Part shown: piece after piece, positions 25,962 to 34,057 of the stretch
How positions within the stretch are numbered: position 1 is the first letter of the stretch
Layout of the letters: every line of letters begins with the position of its first letter
Source of the DNA: Thermoanaerobaculia bacterium
GTDB taxonomy: Bacteria; Acidobacteriota; Thermoanaerobaculia; Multivoradales; J023
Length of the DNA stretch: 64,000 bases
Direction of reading: 5' to 3'
NCBI GenBank assembly: GCA_030431255.1
Contig: JAUIJL010000006.1
Coordinates: forward strand, 91,850 to 155,849
Notes under the pieces: model-generated
The model's input: only the letters and a program-made list of their open reading frames with translations
Database searches by the model: none
What the model was told of the DNA's origin: nothing
Translations under genes and position numbers: made by a program

Positions 25962-25963
25962 CT

Positions 25964-26401
25964 TCAGCCTCCGGACAGCTCTTCGACTGTCTTCTGCTCC
26001 GACAGCAGGTAGATCAGCTCGACCTTGGCCTGCTTCAAGGAATCAATGATGCGGTCGATGTGACGATAGGGCACATCTGCATCGGCTTTCAGAACGACGG
26101 GACGCTTCGGGTACGAAGCAACGAGGTTCGCCGCGAAGGCGTCCACGTCGTCAACGCGCCCCACAGGCGTGCTCATGGATTCACCGTCGGTCACTCGAAT
26201 CTGCCCTTGCTCGGTCACGGAGATGTAGGCCGCGATCTTGGGCACCTCGAATCGAAGCTCCGTTTTGGGAAGCGCCACTTGCGTCTTGTCCTTTTCAAAG
26301 GTGATAGTCACCATGAAGAAAACGATCAGCAAGAAGGCGATATCCGCCATGGAGGCTGTCGGAATGATCGACTGTTGTTCGTGGCGTGCTTTGAGGCGCA
26401 T
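25964..26401 (-). CDS. ExbD/TolR-family proton-channel subunit (first copy)
   Basis: A 145-residue ExbD/TolR protein. A short N-terminus is followed by TASMADIAFLLIVFFMV, containing the conserved intramembrane Asp, and by a compact periplasmic domain (ELRFEVPKIAAYISVTEQGQ, VLKADADVPYRHIDRIIDSL). It follows exbB by 15 bases and precedes the second ExbD gene by 2. One TolQ-type with two TolR-type subunits is also the composition of the Myxococcus AglRQS gliding motor. Confidence 0.93.
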   Translation of the reverse strand: MRLKARHEQQSIIPTASMADIAFLLIVFFMVTITFEKDKTQVALPKTELRFEVPKIAAYISVTEQGQIRVTDGESMSTPVGRVDDVDAFAANLVASYPKRPVVLKADADVPYRHIDRIIDSLKQAKVELIYLLSEQKTVEELSGG

Positions 26402-26416
26402 CTAGTCAGCCCGTCC

Positions 26417-27109
26417 TTATTTCTTCTTGTCCGCGCCGGCTGCCGCTCCGGCACCGGCCTGCTCAGCGGTGATGCCGCTACGCTCCATCTCACCGAACGT
26501 CTCCAGCAGCATGTTGGTCGAGGTCTCGATGTCACGGACCGACTTGTTGATGCTGTTCATGAAGAAGTTGTAAGCGAGCTGGGTCGGGATCGCGACGAGG
26601 AGACCGGCAGCCGTGGTCACGAGGGCCTCGGAGATACCGGCGGCCACTGCGCCCGGATTCGAGAGACCCTGCTCGGCGAGGGCCTCGAAGGACTGAATCA
26701 TACCGGTCACCGTTCCGAAGAAGCCGAGGAGAGGCGCCACGTTCGCCACCGAGGCGAGCAGCACGAGGCGTTTCTCGAGACGAGCCAGCTCATGGAGAGA
26801 GGCGGTCTCGATGGTCTTCTCAATGTCTTCTTTCGGCTGACCGTACTTCAACAACCCAGCCTTCATGATGGAGGCGAGAGGGCCGCGGTATTGCTCGCAA
26901 ATCTTGATCGCATCGCGGAGCGATTTATTGACGATCAAGGCCTTGCGCAGCTTGGCCAAGAACTCGTTCACGTTGATCTTGGCTTTCCGCAGCACGAGCC
27001 AGCGCTCGACCATGACCGCCAAAGCGGCGATTGAGAAAACCAAAAGAACCCACATGACCGGGCCGCCCTGGTGCATGAACTTCCAAAAGGTACCACCAAT
27101 GTCCGGCAA
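26417..27109 (-). CDS. ExbB/TolQ/MotA-family proton-channel protein
   Basis: A 230-residue three-TM inner-membrane protein: TM1 about 17-37 (VMWVLLVFSIAALAVMVERW), a cytoplasmic loop of about 80 residues, then TM2 (~118-145, LASVANVAPLLGFFGTVTGM) and TM3 (~160-185, SEALVTTAAGLLVAIPT). The conserved TM2/TM3 Gly/Thr residues lining the ExbD pore are present. The start is a TTG at 27109 with AAGGAGG seven bases upstream; there is no better ATG. It is the first gene of the exbB-exbD-exbD-tonB-DUF4388-TPR operon. The Ala/Gly/Lys C-terminal tail is low complexity. Confidence 0.94.
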   Translation of the reverse strand: MPDIGGTFWKFMHQGGPVMWVLLVFSIAALAVMVERWLVLRKAKINVNEFLAKLRKALIVNKSLRDAIKICEQYRGPLASIMKAGLLKYGQPKEDIEKTIETASLHELARLEKRLVLLASVANVAPLLGFFGTVTGMIQSFEALAEQGLSNPGAVAAGISEALVTTAAGLLVAIPTQLAYNFFMNSINKSVRDIETSTNMLLETFGEMERSGITAEQAGAGAAAGADKKK

Positions 27110-27218
27110 CGTTCTTCCTCCTTGGACTGATTAGACTCGCCGACTACGAGTCCGGTTCCAATTTTTTTCGCCAACTTCTCAAGTGTGGCGCTGACGTCTA
27201 AAAGAATTCTAGCTTCAT

Positions 27219-27311
27219 GTGTCGACCGACAGTCGATCGGGGATGAGTCGACACCCGACCAGAGTCGGGAATCCTGAGTTCCTGAACGGGCGCTCTACAT
27301 TACAAGTGTAG
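27219..27311. repeat. Three consecutive inverted repeats in the exbB leader
   Basis: Three dyads follow one another: GTGTCGAC (27219-27226) with GTCGACAC (27247-27254); CCCGAC-CAGA-GTCGGG (27254-27269); CTACA (27295-27299) with TGTAG (27307-27311). They could be operators for a repressor of the TonB operon or hairpins in its 5' leader. The dyads are exact; any role is inferred. Confidence 0.5.
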
Positions 27312-27373
27312 AACGATCGACCTTGACCCGGTTGTCGCCGTTTCCGGCAATGGCCGGGCTCATTCGCCGAGCC

Positions 27374-27396
27374 AAAAAACAGCGAGCTGACGCTCG
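27374..27396 (-). terminator. Probable terminator after ruvC
   Basis: On the minus strand CGAGC-GTCA-GCTCG is followed by CTG and six T residues. The stem is only 5 bp but is GC-rich and has a proper T-tract, about 130 bases past the ruvC stop. Confidence 0.5.
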
Positions 27397-27529
27397 GGCC
27401 TCGGCCCAGCCTGGGACAGGGCAACCGCAATACGCCCATCTAGAGTCGGCTGGCGCGCCATGTTAGCACAGCGGAAAATCTGAGGTCAACAACCCATTTG
27501 CTCAACCTAAGCCGCTTGTTTTCTTTGGT

Positions 27530-28039
27530 TTAGCGCGCCTTTCGAGAGGCCGCGACAGACCCGAGAGCGTCGAGTCTCGAACGCTGGCTGAAACAGATCG
27601 CAGCGGCCAACGCATCCCCGGCATCGGGCGTCATCTCGGACTTGGTACCGAGGATCATCTTGACCATTCGGGAAACTTGTTCCTTGTCGGCACGGCCGTG
27701 GCCGGTCACAGCGGCCTTGATCTCGGTCGGGCTGTATTCATAGAGGTCGAGACCGGCCCTCGCGACCGTGGACACCAAGGCGCCTCGAGCTTGCGCCAAG
27801 ACGATCAATGACCTTACGTTGATGCCGCGAAACAGGCTTTCCAGCACGGCGACGGTAGGGCTGTGCTCGAAGATCAGCCTCTCGGTTTCGGCCACGAGGG
27901 TGACGAGCCGTTGCGCCAGTGGCCGGTCCGACGGTAGAGATATTCTGCCCTCAGCCAGCAGACGGATTCTCGATCCCCGTCGCTCGATCACACCGTAACC
28001 GGTGTACCGGCTTCCGGGATCCAGGCCCAGGATGGTCAA
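27530..28039 (-). CDS. ruvC: Crossover junction endodeoxyribonuclease RuvC
   Basis: A 169-residue Holliday-junction resolvase, normal length. The four catalytic acids are present: D7 (ILGLDPGSRYTGYG), E67 (AVLESLF), D139 and D142 (TPDAGDALAAAI). The RSLIVLAQARGAL helix and YSPTEIKAAVTGHGRADKEQV complete the signature. It follows yebC by 16 bases, a common bacterial order (yebC-ruvC-ruvA-ruvB), but ruvA and ruvB are missing here because the next gene is the exbB operon after a gap. Confidence 0.97.
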   Translation of the reverse strand: MTILGLDPGSRYTGYGVIERRGSRIRLLAEGRISLPSDRPLAQRLVTLVAETERLIFEHSPTVAVLESLFRGINVRSLIVLAQARGALVSTVARAGLDLYEYSPTEIKAAVTGHGRADKEQVSRMVKMILGTKSEMTPDAGDALAAAICFSQRSRLDALGSVAASRKAR

Positions 28040-28055
28040 ACCCTCCGTGGGCCGC

Positions 28056-28805
28056 TCAGCCAGAGTGGGCCTCCAAGAGGCTGTCGTCCGCTTCGAAATT
28101 CGCCCATACGTTTTGGACGTCGTCGAGCTCCTCGATCGCCTCCATCAGTCTCAGGATCTGAGGCAGCTGATCTTCCCCCAGCTCGACGGTCGTGCTCGGA
28201 ATCATCGCCAGCTGGGCGCTCTCGATCGCCACGCCCCGATCATCCAAAGCCTGGCGCACATCGTTGTACTCGGTCATGGCGGTATACATCTCAAAACCGC
28301 CTTTTTCGGTCTCCACATCCTCGACCTCGAGATCCAAGGCCAGCTCCATGAAGGTGTCCTCGTCCATCCCCTCCGAGTCGACGACAAAGTACCCGCGCCG
28401 TTCGAATAGATAGCTGACGCAGCCGTTTTCACCCAGGCTGCCGCCGTGCTTGCTGAAAACGTGCCGCACCTCGCCGACCGTCCGGTTGCGATTGTCGGTC
28501 ACGGTTTCGACGATCATGGCGACACCGCCGGGGCCGTAGCCTTCGTAGGAAACCTCCTCGTAGCTTTCTCCCCCGAGCTCGCCGCTACCCTTCTTGATCG
28601 CCCGTTCGAATTTGTCGTTGGGCACGTTGTTGGCTTTGCACTCCTGAATCGCCGAGCGCAAACGAGGATTGCCGTCGGGATCGGGTCCACCCTCTTTGGT
28701 GGCGATCGTTACCTCGCGTAAGAGGCGGGTAAATATCTTGCCGCGCTTGGCATCCTGCGCTCCTTTTCGGCGCTTAATATTCGCCCATTTACTATGGCCG
28801 GCCAT
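28056..28805 (-). CDS. yebC: YebC/PmpR-family protein
   Basis: A 249-residue protein of the YebC/PmpR/TACO1 family. MAGHSKWANIKRRKGAQDAK at the N-terminus, REVTIATKEGGPDPDGNPRL, NVPNDKFERAIKKG and YEGYGPGGVAMIVE are hallmarks. Members are described as DNA-binding regulators and, more recently, as translation factors that relieve stalling at proline-rich stretches. The second role would be relevant here because the window encodes poly-Pro tracts. AGGAG lies seven bases before the ATG. It is co-directional with ruvC. Confidence 0.96.
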   Translation of the reverse strand: MAGHSKWANIKRRKGAQDAKRGKIFTRLLREVTIATKEGGPDPDGNPRLRSAIQECKANNVPNDKFERAIKKGSGELGGESYEEVSYEGYGPGGVAMIVETVTDNRNRTVGEVRHVFSKHGGSLGENGCVSYLFERRGYFVVDSEGMDEDTFMELALDLEVEDVETEKGGFEMYTAMTEYNDVRQALDDRGVAIESAQLAMIPSTTVELGEDQLPQILRLMEAIEELDDVQNVWANFEADDSLLEAHSG

Positions 28806-29120
28806 TGCTTATCTCCTATCCGTCGCTCCGATACCGTGTGTGAGATACAATCGGGTTGTTTGGTAGAAACTGAGCCCTGAGTCTTTGTTCGGGTCTAAGA
28901 GCCTGAAGCACGGCGTTTGGGCTTTGTCTACCCGGTGCGTGATCGTGCTTGGTAGGGCCGCAGAGAAACGGTAGTCTACAGGAACCCTAATCAAGACGCT
29001 TGTCTACGCAACCGGACCGATCCCAACGAATCCACGGGCAGACGATTTCCTCAGGCTGACAGCCCCGATGACACAGACCATAGTATTGATGGACAAGGAC
29101 CCTTCGGAGACCAAGAGCAC
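28806..29120. other. Divergent intergenic region between yebC and the kinase gene
   Basis: About 315 bases that must carry promoters for the minus-strand yebC-ruvC unit and the plus-strand kinase gene. The best plus-strand candidate is CTGACA (29056-29061) with TAGTAT (29081-29086), whose 19-base spacer is long. No gene or structured element was recognised. Confidence 0.5.
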
Positions 29121-32100
29121 ATGTCGGTCATCTTAGTGATCGAGCAGGACGCGGCCTACGCCAACCGCATCACCTCGGTGCTGAGGTCAGCTGGGCACCC
29201 GGCCGAGATGCTCGCGAGCCTCGAAGAAGCTTCCCAACACTCAGCCGATGCGGGGCTGGTGCTGGTGAGCGGTACCTTGCCCGGCGCGCCTCAGGTCCTG
29301 GCTCGCTTCTCCAAACATCAAAGGGGGCCGGGGTCGGTCGTGATTTTGCCCCTGTCGATCGCCGGTCAAGCGGCTCCGGCTCAGTACCACGCTGATCGAG
29401 TGCTCCCCAAGCCGTTCTCCGACGAAGAGCTGCTCAAGATCGTCGAGCTTTTTGTGCCCAGGCCGAATTCCGGAGCAGCCGCCCAAAGGGGCCAGCTCAC
29501 GTCCGAGGAGATTTTCGGCGATGTGTTGGCGGAGGTCGAGGCGGAGGCCCAGGTGACGGAGTCTCGCCGGAGAAGGTCACGGGCCGACCACTCGGATATT
29601 GATCGCAAGCTCGAGGAAACTCTGTCCGGCTTCTTTCCGGACAAGCTCCGGGCCAAAGCCGAGGCCGATGCTGCTGCCCCTCCGGCCACTGCAAAACCGA
29701 AGCGACGAAGGGGAGTTCCGAGCGCCGACGAGATCGAGGACCTTCTGGATAAGACCCTCTCCTCTTTGGAGCTGCCGGCCCGCAGTCGACGGAGCAGAGG
29801 GGCCGAGCGCGCGGGGGCCCCGGCTGCTGCTCCCGGCCTCGATCCGGCCGGCCTCGACAAGCCGGCACCGGCCTCCCAAGCACAAGCAGCGCTCCCGACA
29901 TCGTCATCAGCCACCCCGGCCCCGCGTCCGCCGGAATCGACACCCTCACATTCCCCGACGACACATTCCCTGACAACACAGGCACCGACAACACAGTCAC
30001 CGACAACACAGCCACCGACAACACAGCCACCGACAACACAGCCACCGACAACACAGCCACCGACAACACAGCCACCGACAACACAGCCACCGACCACCGC
30101 GCCAACGGCACCACCCGCCGTCGCGCCGACAGGACCGATATCACCGCCCCCACAGACCATGTCGGGGGCAGCGTCCGAGGCGGGGATGTCCGAAGCTGGG
30201 GCGTTCGACGGGTCGATTCCCCAGCCGACCGAGCCGCCGCCGACCGAGCCACCCTCTTTTGTGGACGCAGGGCCACCGTCTTCAACCGACTCGTCTGTTG
30301 AGGCGCCACGAGCACCGAGCTTGGATTTCGGTGCTTCTGGACCCGCCTCCTCCGTATCCCCTTGGGGCAGCACCTCTTTTGCTCCCGAGCCGGCTTCCGG
30401 CTCGGCCGGCTTCTCGTTGCACTCCGAGCAGCCCCGTGGTGAGCTGACGACGGAGCCGGAGCATCCAACGAGCTTTGCGCCGGACTTCCCCGAGCCGCCC
30501 TCGCCGTTCGACCCGCCCGCTTCGGAGACGGCAGCGGAAGAAGGGGCAAACCCGGCCGCTACCGAAGCCATTGCGATTCCTCCATCATTCGATCGGCCGA
30601 GCGCTTTCGATCGGCCGAGCGCTTTCGATCGGCCGAGCGCTTTCGATTCGCCGAACGCTTTCGACTCGCCGAACGCTTTCGACTCGCCGCCGAAATTCGA
30701 GCCCGCATCGACATTCGGCTCGGCTCCCTCGTCTGTCTCATTCGAGAGCGAGCTTCCGCGAGCAGAGTCCTCGAGCCCTCCGGCCAGTCCTCGCATCCCC
30801 AAAGACTTCACCTTGGGTGACGAGCCCCCTTTGACTCCGCCGGAGCACCCACCCAGCTTTGCGGATTTCGACACGGAGCCTTCGCCGCTGCCTCGGCCGT
30901 CGGCGTTTGACGGGACGGCGGCTCCCGAACCATCGGTCTCGCCCACCGATCCGAGCCCCCCCGCGAGCTTCGACGCCCCCTCGGACTTCGCTCCGCCATC
31001 GGAGCCGTTCTCCACAGCATCTTCGTCCCCTTCTGCGCCGGGCCACACCGCCCAACCGCTCCCAGATCCTTTTGAATCGGGCTCATTTGCCTCGGATACC
31101 TTCGGCGCGGACAGCTTCGCGCCGGCGGAAGAGGCCGCGCTCGAGCCGCCGGCTGAGGACCCATTCTCTGCGTCCAGACACGGCGTGCACCCCACGGATT
31201 TTGCTTCCGCTTTCAGCATGCCGGAGAAAGAGGCTCCCGGAGAGGACTCCACCGATCGTCTCCAGGAAGCACTCGACGGCGTGTTGCAGATCCGCGGGGA
31301 CAGGAAAACTCCAACGGCAACGGACCAGGAGGGCACCCCTTTCGGCGACTACCGCTTGCTCGAACGGCTCGCGGTCGGGGGCATGGCCGAGGTTTGGAGA
31401 GCCCGTCGTCGCGGCGTCGAGGGCTTCCAAAAAACCGTTGCGATCAAAAAAATCCTCTCCCACCTCACCGGCAGCAGCGACTTCGTCACGATGTTTATCG
31501 ACGAAGCCAAGCTCGCAGCCCAGCTCAATCACGCCAACATCATCCAGATCTATGACCTCGGCAAAGTCGACGAAGACTTCTTTATTGCCATGGAGCTGGT
31601 GGACGGCAAGGATCTCCGCAGCATTCTGAACCGATCCGACGAGCTGGAACGTCCGATTCCGCCCGGTTTGGCGCTGACCATCGTCGCGGCGCTCGCGCGA
31701 GCACTCGACTACGCCCACCGAAAGCGTGATTTCGACAATCGAGCTCTCGGCTTAGTGCATCGAGACGTTTCGCCCCAGAATGTTCTCATCAGTTTCGAAG
31801 GTGAGATCAAGCTGTGTGATTTCGGCATCGTCAAAGCGGTCGCGAAAGCCAGCACCACCCAAATGGGCGCCCTCAAAGGCAAGCTCCAATACATGTCGCC
31901 TGAGCAGGCCTGGGGTAAAGAAGTCGATGCCCGGTCCGACATCTTCTCGCTCGGCTCGGTGCTGTTCGAGGTCTTGACCGGAGAGCGGTTGTTCACCGGC
32001 GATAGCGAAATCGGTGTCTTGGATGCCGTGCGCGATTGTCGCGTTCGAGCCCCGCGTTCTCTTGTTCCGGATCTTCCGCCGGAGGTGGATCGCATCGCCC

Positions 32101-32819
32101 TCAAGGCACTGGCCAAGACCCCGGAAGAGCGATATCAAACCGCCGGGGATCTTGAACGGGATCTCTTGGCGGTACTGGAAACACTCAAGCCGAGCCCCGG
32201 CCAAGGTGACCTGGCGGCTTATCTGGAATCGCTATTCCAGCCCGCTCCGGCTTCTTCGGAGCCCTCAGCGACCCTCTCGCTACCGGCTACCGAGTCGGCT
32301 CAAACACCTCCGAAGGCTGCCGGTAGCCCCGAGGCCGGCCCAGCGGGCTCCGGACCCGGGGCCAAGGCAGCGGCAACCTCAACCCGGACCGACAGCCAAA
32401 GCGGCTCCGGCAAAGCGAAGCTCTTCCTGATTTTGGCGATCATTTTGGCGGCGCTCGCGACGATCGGCTTTATCCTCTATCAGACCCTCGGCACGGGTGA
32501 CTCCGCCGACGAAGGTGGTGGCCCAGCGCCGGTCACTTCTCCGGTGGAGACGGTCCCCGCCCCCGAGGCCGAGGCGGACGGGTCTGAGACTGCGAGCCCG
32601 GACGGCGAGGCGCAGGAGCCATCCCAAACGGACGACCCAGAAGGCGCGGCTTCTTCCGATGACCCGAAGTCCCAACTGGACATGAGGGGTTTGGTCGATG
32701 AGGCCCTCGCCTCCGAGCGAGAGCGACTCGAGGCGGACTTCGAGGCGGAGCGCCAAAGGCTGGAGCAGGAGCTCAAGAAAGTCCAGGAGTCCTCCGGCGG
32801 GAGCTCGGGGTCAGGCTGA
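29121..32819 (+). CDS. Membrane Ser/Thr protein kinase with N-terminal pseudo-receiver and long repeat-rich linker
   Basis: A 1232-residue protein in four parts. (1) Residues 1-115 resemble a CheY-like receiver (SVILVIEQDAAYANR; K97 in RVLPKPFS), but the phosphoacceptor position is Ser50 (LVLVSGTLPG). (2) Residues ~120-735 are a Pro/Ser/Ala-rich disordered linker with two tandem peptide repeats, PTTQP and FDRPSA. (3) Residues ~741-1010 are a PknB-type kinase: AVGGMAEVW loop, AIKK lysine, HRDVSPQN (880-887), DFG and MSPEQA. (4) One TM helix lies at ~1101-1122, followed by a periplasmic tail ending in a coiled coil. The kinase therefore acts in the cytoplasm. It phosphorylates Ser/Thr, probably on neighbouring or envelope proteins; targets are unknown. 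Confidence 0.9.
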   Translation: MSVILVIEQDAAYANRITSVLRSAGHPAEMLASLEEASQHSADAGLVLVSGTLPGAPQVLARFSKHQRGPGSVVILPLSIAGQAAPAQYHADRVLPKPFSDEELLKIVELFVPRPNSGAAAQRGQLTSEEIFGDVLAEVEAEAQVTESRRRRSRADHSDIDRKLEETLSGFFPDKLRAKAEADAAAPPATAKPKRRRGVPSADEIEDLLDKTLSSLELPARSRRSRGAERAGAPAAAPGLDPAGLDKPAPASQAQAALPTSSSATPAPRPPESTPSHSPTTHSLTTQAPTTQSPTTQPPTTQPPTTQPPTTQPPTTQPPTTQPPTTAPTAPPAVAPTGPISPPPQTMSGAASEAGMSEAGAFDGSIPQPTEPPPTEPPSFVDAGPPSSTDSSVEAPRAPSLDFGASGPASSVSPWGSTSFAPEPASGSAGFSLHSEQPRGELTTEPEHPTSFAPDFPEPPSPFDPPASETAAEEGANPAATEAIAIPPSFDRPSAFDRPSAFDRPSAFDSPNAFDSPNAFDSPPKFEPASTFGSAPSSVSFESELPRAESSSPPASPRIPKDFTLGDEPPLTPPEHPPSFADFDTEPSPLPRPSAFDGTAAPEPSVSPTDPSPPASFDAPSDFAPPSEPFSTASSSPSAPGHTAQPLPDPFESGSFASDTFGADSFAPAEEAALEPPAEDPFSASRHGVHPTDFASAFSMPEKEAPGEDSTDRLQEALDGVLQIRGDRKTPTATDQEGTPFGDYRLLERLAVGGMAEVWRARRRGVEGFQKTVAIKKILSHLTGSSDFVTMFIDEAKLAAQLNHANIIQIYDLGKVDEDFFIAMELVDGKDLRSILNRSDELERPIPPGLALTIVAALARALDYAHRKRDFDNRALGLVHRDVSPQNVLISFEGEIKLCDFGIVKAVAKASTTQMGALKGKLQYMSPEQAWGKEVDARSDIFSLGSVLFEVLTGERLFTGDSEIGVLDAVRDCRVRAPRSLVPDLPPEVDRIALKALAKTPEERYQTAGDLERDLLAVLETLKPSPGQGDLAAYLESLFQPAPASSEPSATLSLPATESAQTPPKAAGSPEAGPAGSGPGAKAAATSTRTDSQSGSGKAKLFLILAIILAALATIGFILYQTLGTGDSADEGGGPAPVTSPVETVPAPEAEADGSETASPDGEAQEPSQTDDPEGAASSDDPKSQLDMRGLVDEALASERERLEADFEAERQRLEQELKKVQESSGGSSGSG
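29955..30104 (+). repeat. 15-bp coding tandem repeat (PTTQP units)
   Basis: Ten 15-bp units run end to end in the kinase linker. Six (30000-30089) are identical copies of CCGACAACACAGCCA; the outer ones are degenerate. The identity at the nucleotide level points to recent slippage or recombination, and copy number can change without breaking the frame. Confidence 0.95.
30588..30695 (+). repeat. 18-bp coding tandem repeat (FDRPSA/FDSPNA units)
   Basis: Six 18-bp units encode FDRPSA three times, FDSPNA twice and FDSPPK once. The first three share TTCGATCGGCCGAGCGCT exactly. They lie about 480 bases after the PTTQP array in the same linker and preserve the frame. Confidence 0.95.
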
Positions 32820-32912
32820 TCGACGTCAAACAATTGACACCGGGAGCTTGTCACCTCGCCCGAACGCGAGTATTCTCACCTTCCGCCAACATCATGACAC
32901 CGAGGTTTGAAT

Positions 32913-33140
32913 ATGCCTTTGAATGACCAGCAACGACAGCTCTACGAAACGACCCTGTCCACCTCTCGGCAGCAAATCGCCGAATTCGATCAAAGAATCG
33001 AAGAAGAGCTGGCCAAGGTCAAAGATCGTCTGGCGGAGCTCCAGAATCACAAAAAGGCAGCCAGGCAAATGTACGATGCCGCCTGCCAGATGCTCGGCGT
33101 CCCGAACGAATTGGAAGAAGAGGAAGACGACGACGAATGA
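32913..33140 (+). CDS. Small acidic coiled-coil protein
   Basis: A 75-residue protein, unrecognised. Most of it is one amphipathic helix (RQQIAEFDQRIEEELAKVKD) likely to form a coiled coil, and it ends in an acidic tail (ELEEEEDDDE). The ATG at 32913 has GAGG upstream; a TTG two codons earlier is less likely. It lies between the kinase and accD on the same strand. GC content and codon use look like the neighbours, so it is probably real. No function can be assigned. Confidence 0.6.
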   Translation: MPLNDQQRQLYETTLSTSRQQIAEFDQRIEEELAKVKDRLAELQNHKKAARQMYDAACQMLGVPNELEEEEDDDE

Positions 33141-33205
33141 TCCCGGCAGGTGTGCTCGAACACCTGTGATCGACGTCGCTGAACCTCCGGTGGGAGCTCA
33201 GGCCC

Positions 33206-34057
33206 ATGCCCTGGTTTAAGAAGACTAAAAAGCCGAAACCGGTCCGCTCGGACCGCGGACGAAGCAGTGTGCCCGAGGGTCTTTGGGTCAAATGCGATTC
33301 CTGCAAGGAAATCGTCTATTCCAAAGAGCTCGAGCGCAGCGCGCGCATTTGCCCGAAATGTGGCCATCACTTCCGGATCGGGGCGGAAGCTCGCATCCGG
33401 TTGCTGCTCGACGAGGGATGGGAAGAGCTCTATACCGAGGTCAGCCCGGCCGACCCTCTTGCCTTCAAAGACACCAAGCCCTACAAAGATCGGCTCAAGC
33501 AATACCAAAAGAAGCTCGATCTGCGCGATGCCCTACATGTGATCGCCGGATCCATCGAGGGCATGCCCGTGATGCTGGCCGTCATGAATTACGCCTTCAT
33601 GGGTGGCTCCATGGGATCCGTGGTCGGGGAGAAGGTCACTCTAGCCGCGGAGGAAGCCCTGCGCCGCCGGGTACCTCTCATTGTCGTCTCCGCTTCGGGG
33701 GGCGCCCGGATGCAAGAAGGCATTCTGTCTTTGATGCAGATGGCAAAGATCTCGACCGCCTTGGCTCGATTACGTGACGAAGGATTGCCCTACATCTCCA
33801 TTCTCACCGATCCCACCACCGGGGGAGTGACCGCCTCTTTCGCCATGCTCGGAGACCTCAACATCGCCGAGCCGGGTGCATTGATCGGTTTTGCCGGCCC
33901 CCGGGTGATCGAGCAAACCATTCGCCAGAGTCTGCCCGAAGGCTTCCAACGCTCTGAGTTTCTGTTGGAGAAGGGATTCCTCGACATGGTAGTGCCCCGC
34001 TCTGAGATGAAGGACACACTCGCGCGTTGTCTGAGGCATCTCACCGCCGCCGCTTGA
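33206..34057 (+). CDS. accD: Acetyl-CoA carboxylase carboxyltransferase subunit beta
   Basis: A 283-residue subunit that, with AccA, transfers carboxyl from biotin to acetyl-CoA in the first step of fatty acid synthesis. The N-terminal zinc ribbon is complete (C30, C33, C49, C52), followed by the crotonase-like fold with [27 protein letters not shown] and [17 protein letters not shown]. Its TGA overlaps the TTG of folC, the classical accD-folC order. accA is not in the window. Confidence 0.97.
   Translation: MPWFKKTKKPKPVRSDRGRSSVPEGLWVKCDSCKEIVYSKELERSARICPKCGHHFRIGAEARIRLLLDEGWEELYTEVSPADPLAFKDTKPYKDRLKQYQKKLDLRDALHVIAGSIEGMPVMLAVMNYAFMGGSMGSVVGEKVTLAAEEALRRRVPLIVVSASGGARMQEGILSLMQMAKISTALARLRDEGLPYISILTDPTTGGVTASFAMLGDLNIAEPGALIGFAGPRVIEQTIRQSLPEGFQRSEFLLEKGFLDMVVPRSEMKDTLARCLRHLTAAA

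Larger units (their letters stand above)
27110..27529. other. Intergenic region upstream of the exbB operon
   Basis: About 420 bases between ruvC and exbB, both minus strand. It holds the probable ruvC terminator (27374-27396), three consecutive dyads (27219-27311) and a -10-like TAGAAT (complement of 27206-27211) without a good -35 box. The exbB ribosome-binding site AAGGAGG is at its left end. No gene was recognised. Confidence 0.6.

Noticed and set aside
29381..31336. 651-codon open frame on the minus strand opposite the kinase linker
   Set aside because: Its Gly/Ser-rich translation is the antisense of the Pro/Ser/Ala-rich repeats; high GC keeps the frame open. No start context or domain; the plus strand encodes a clear kinase.
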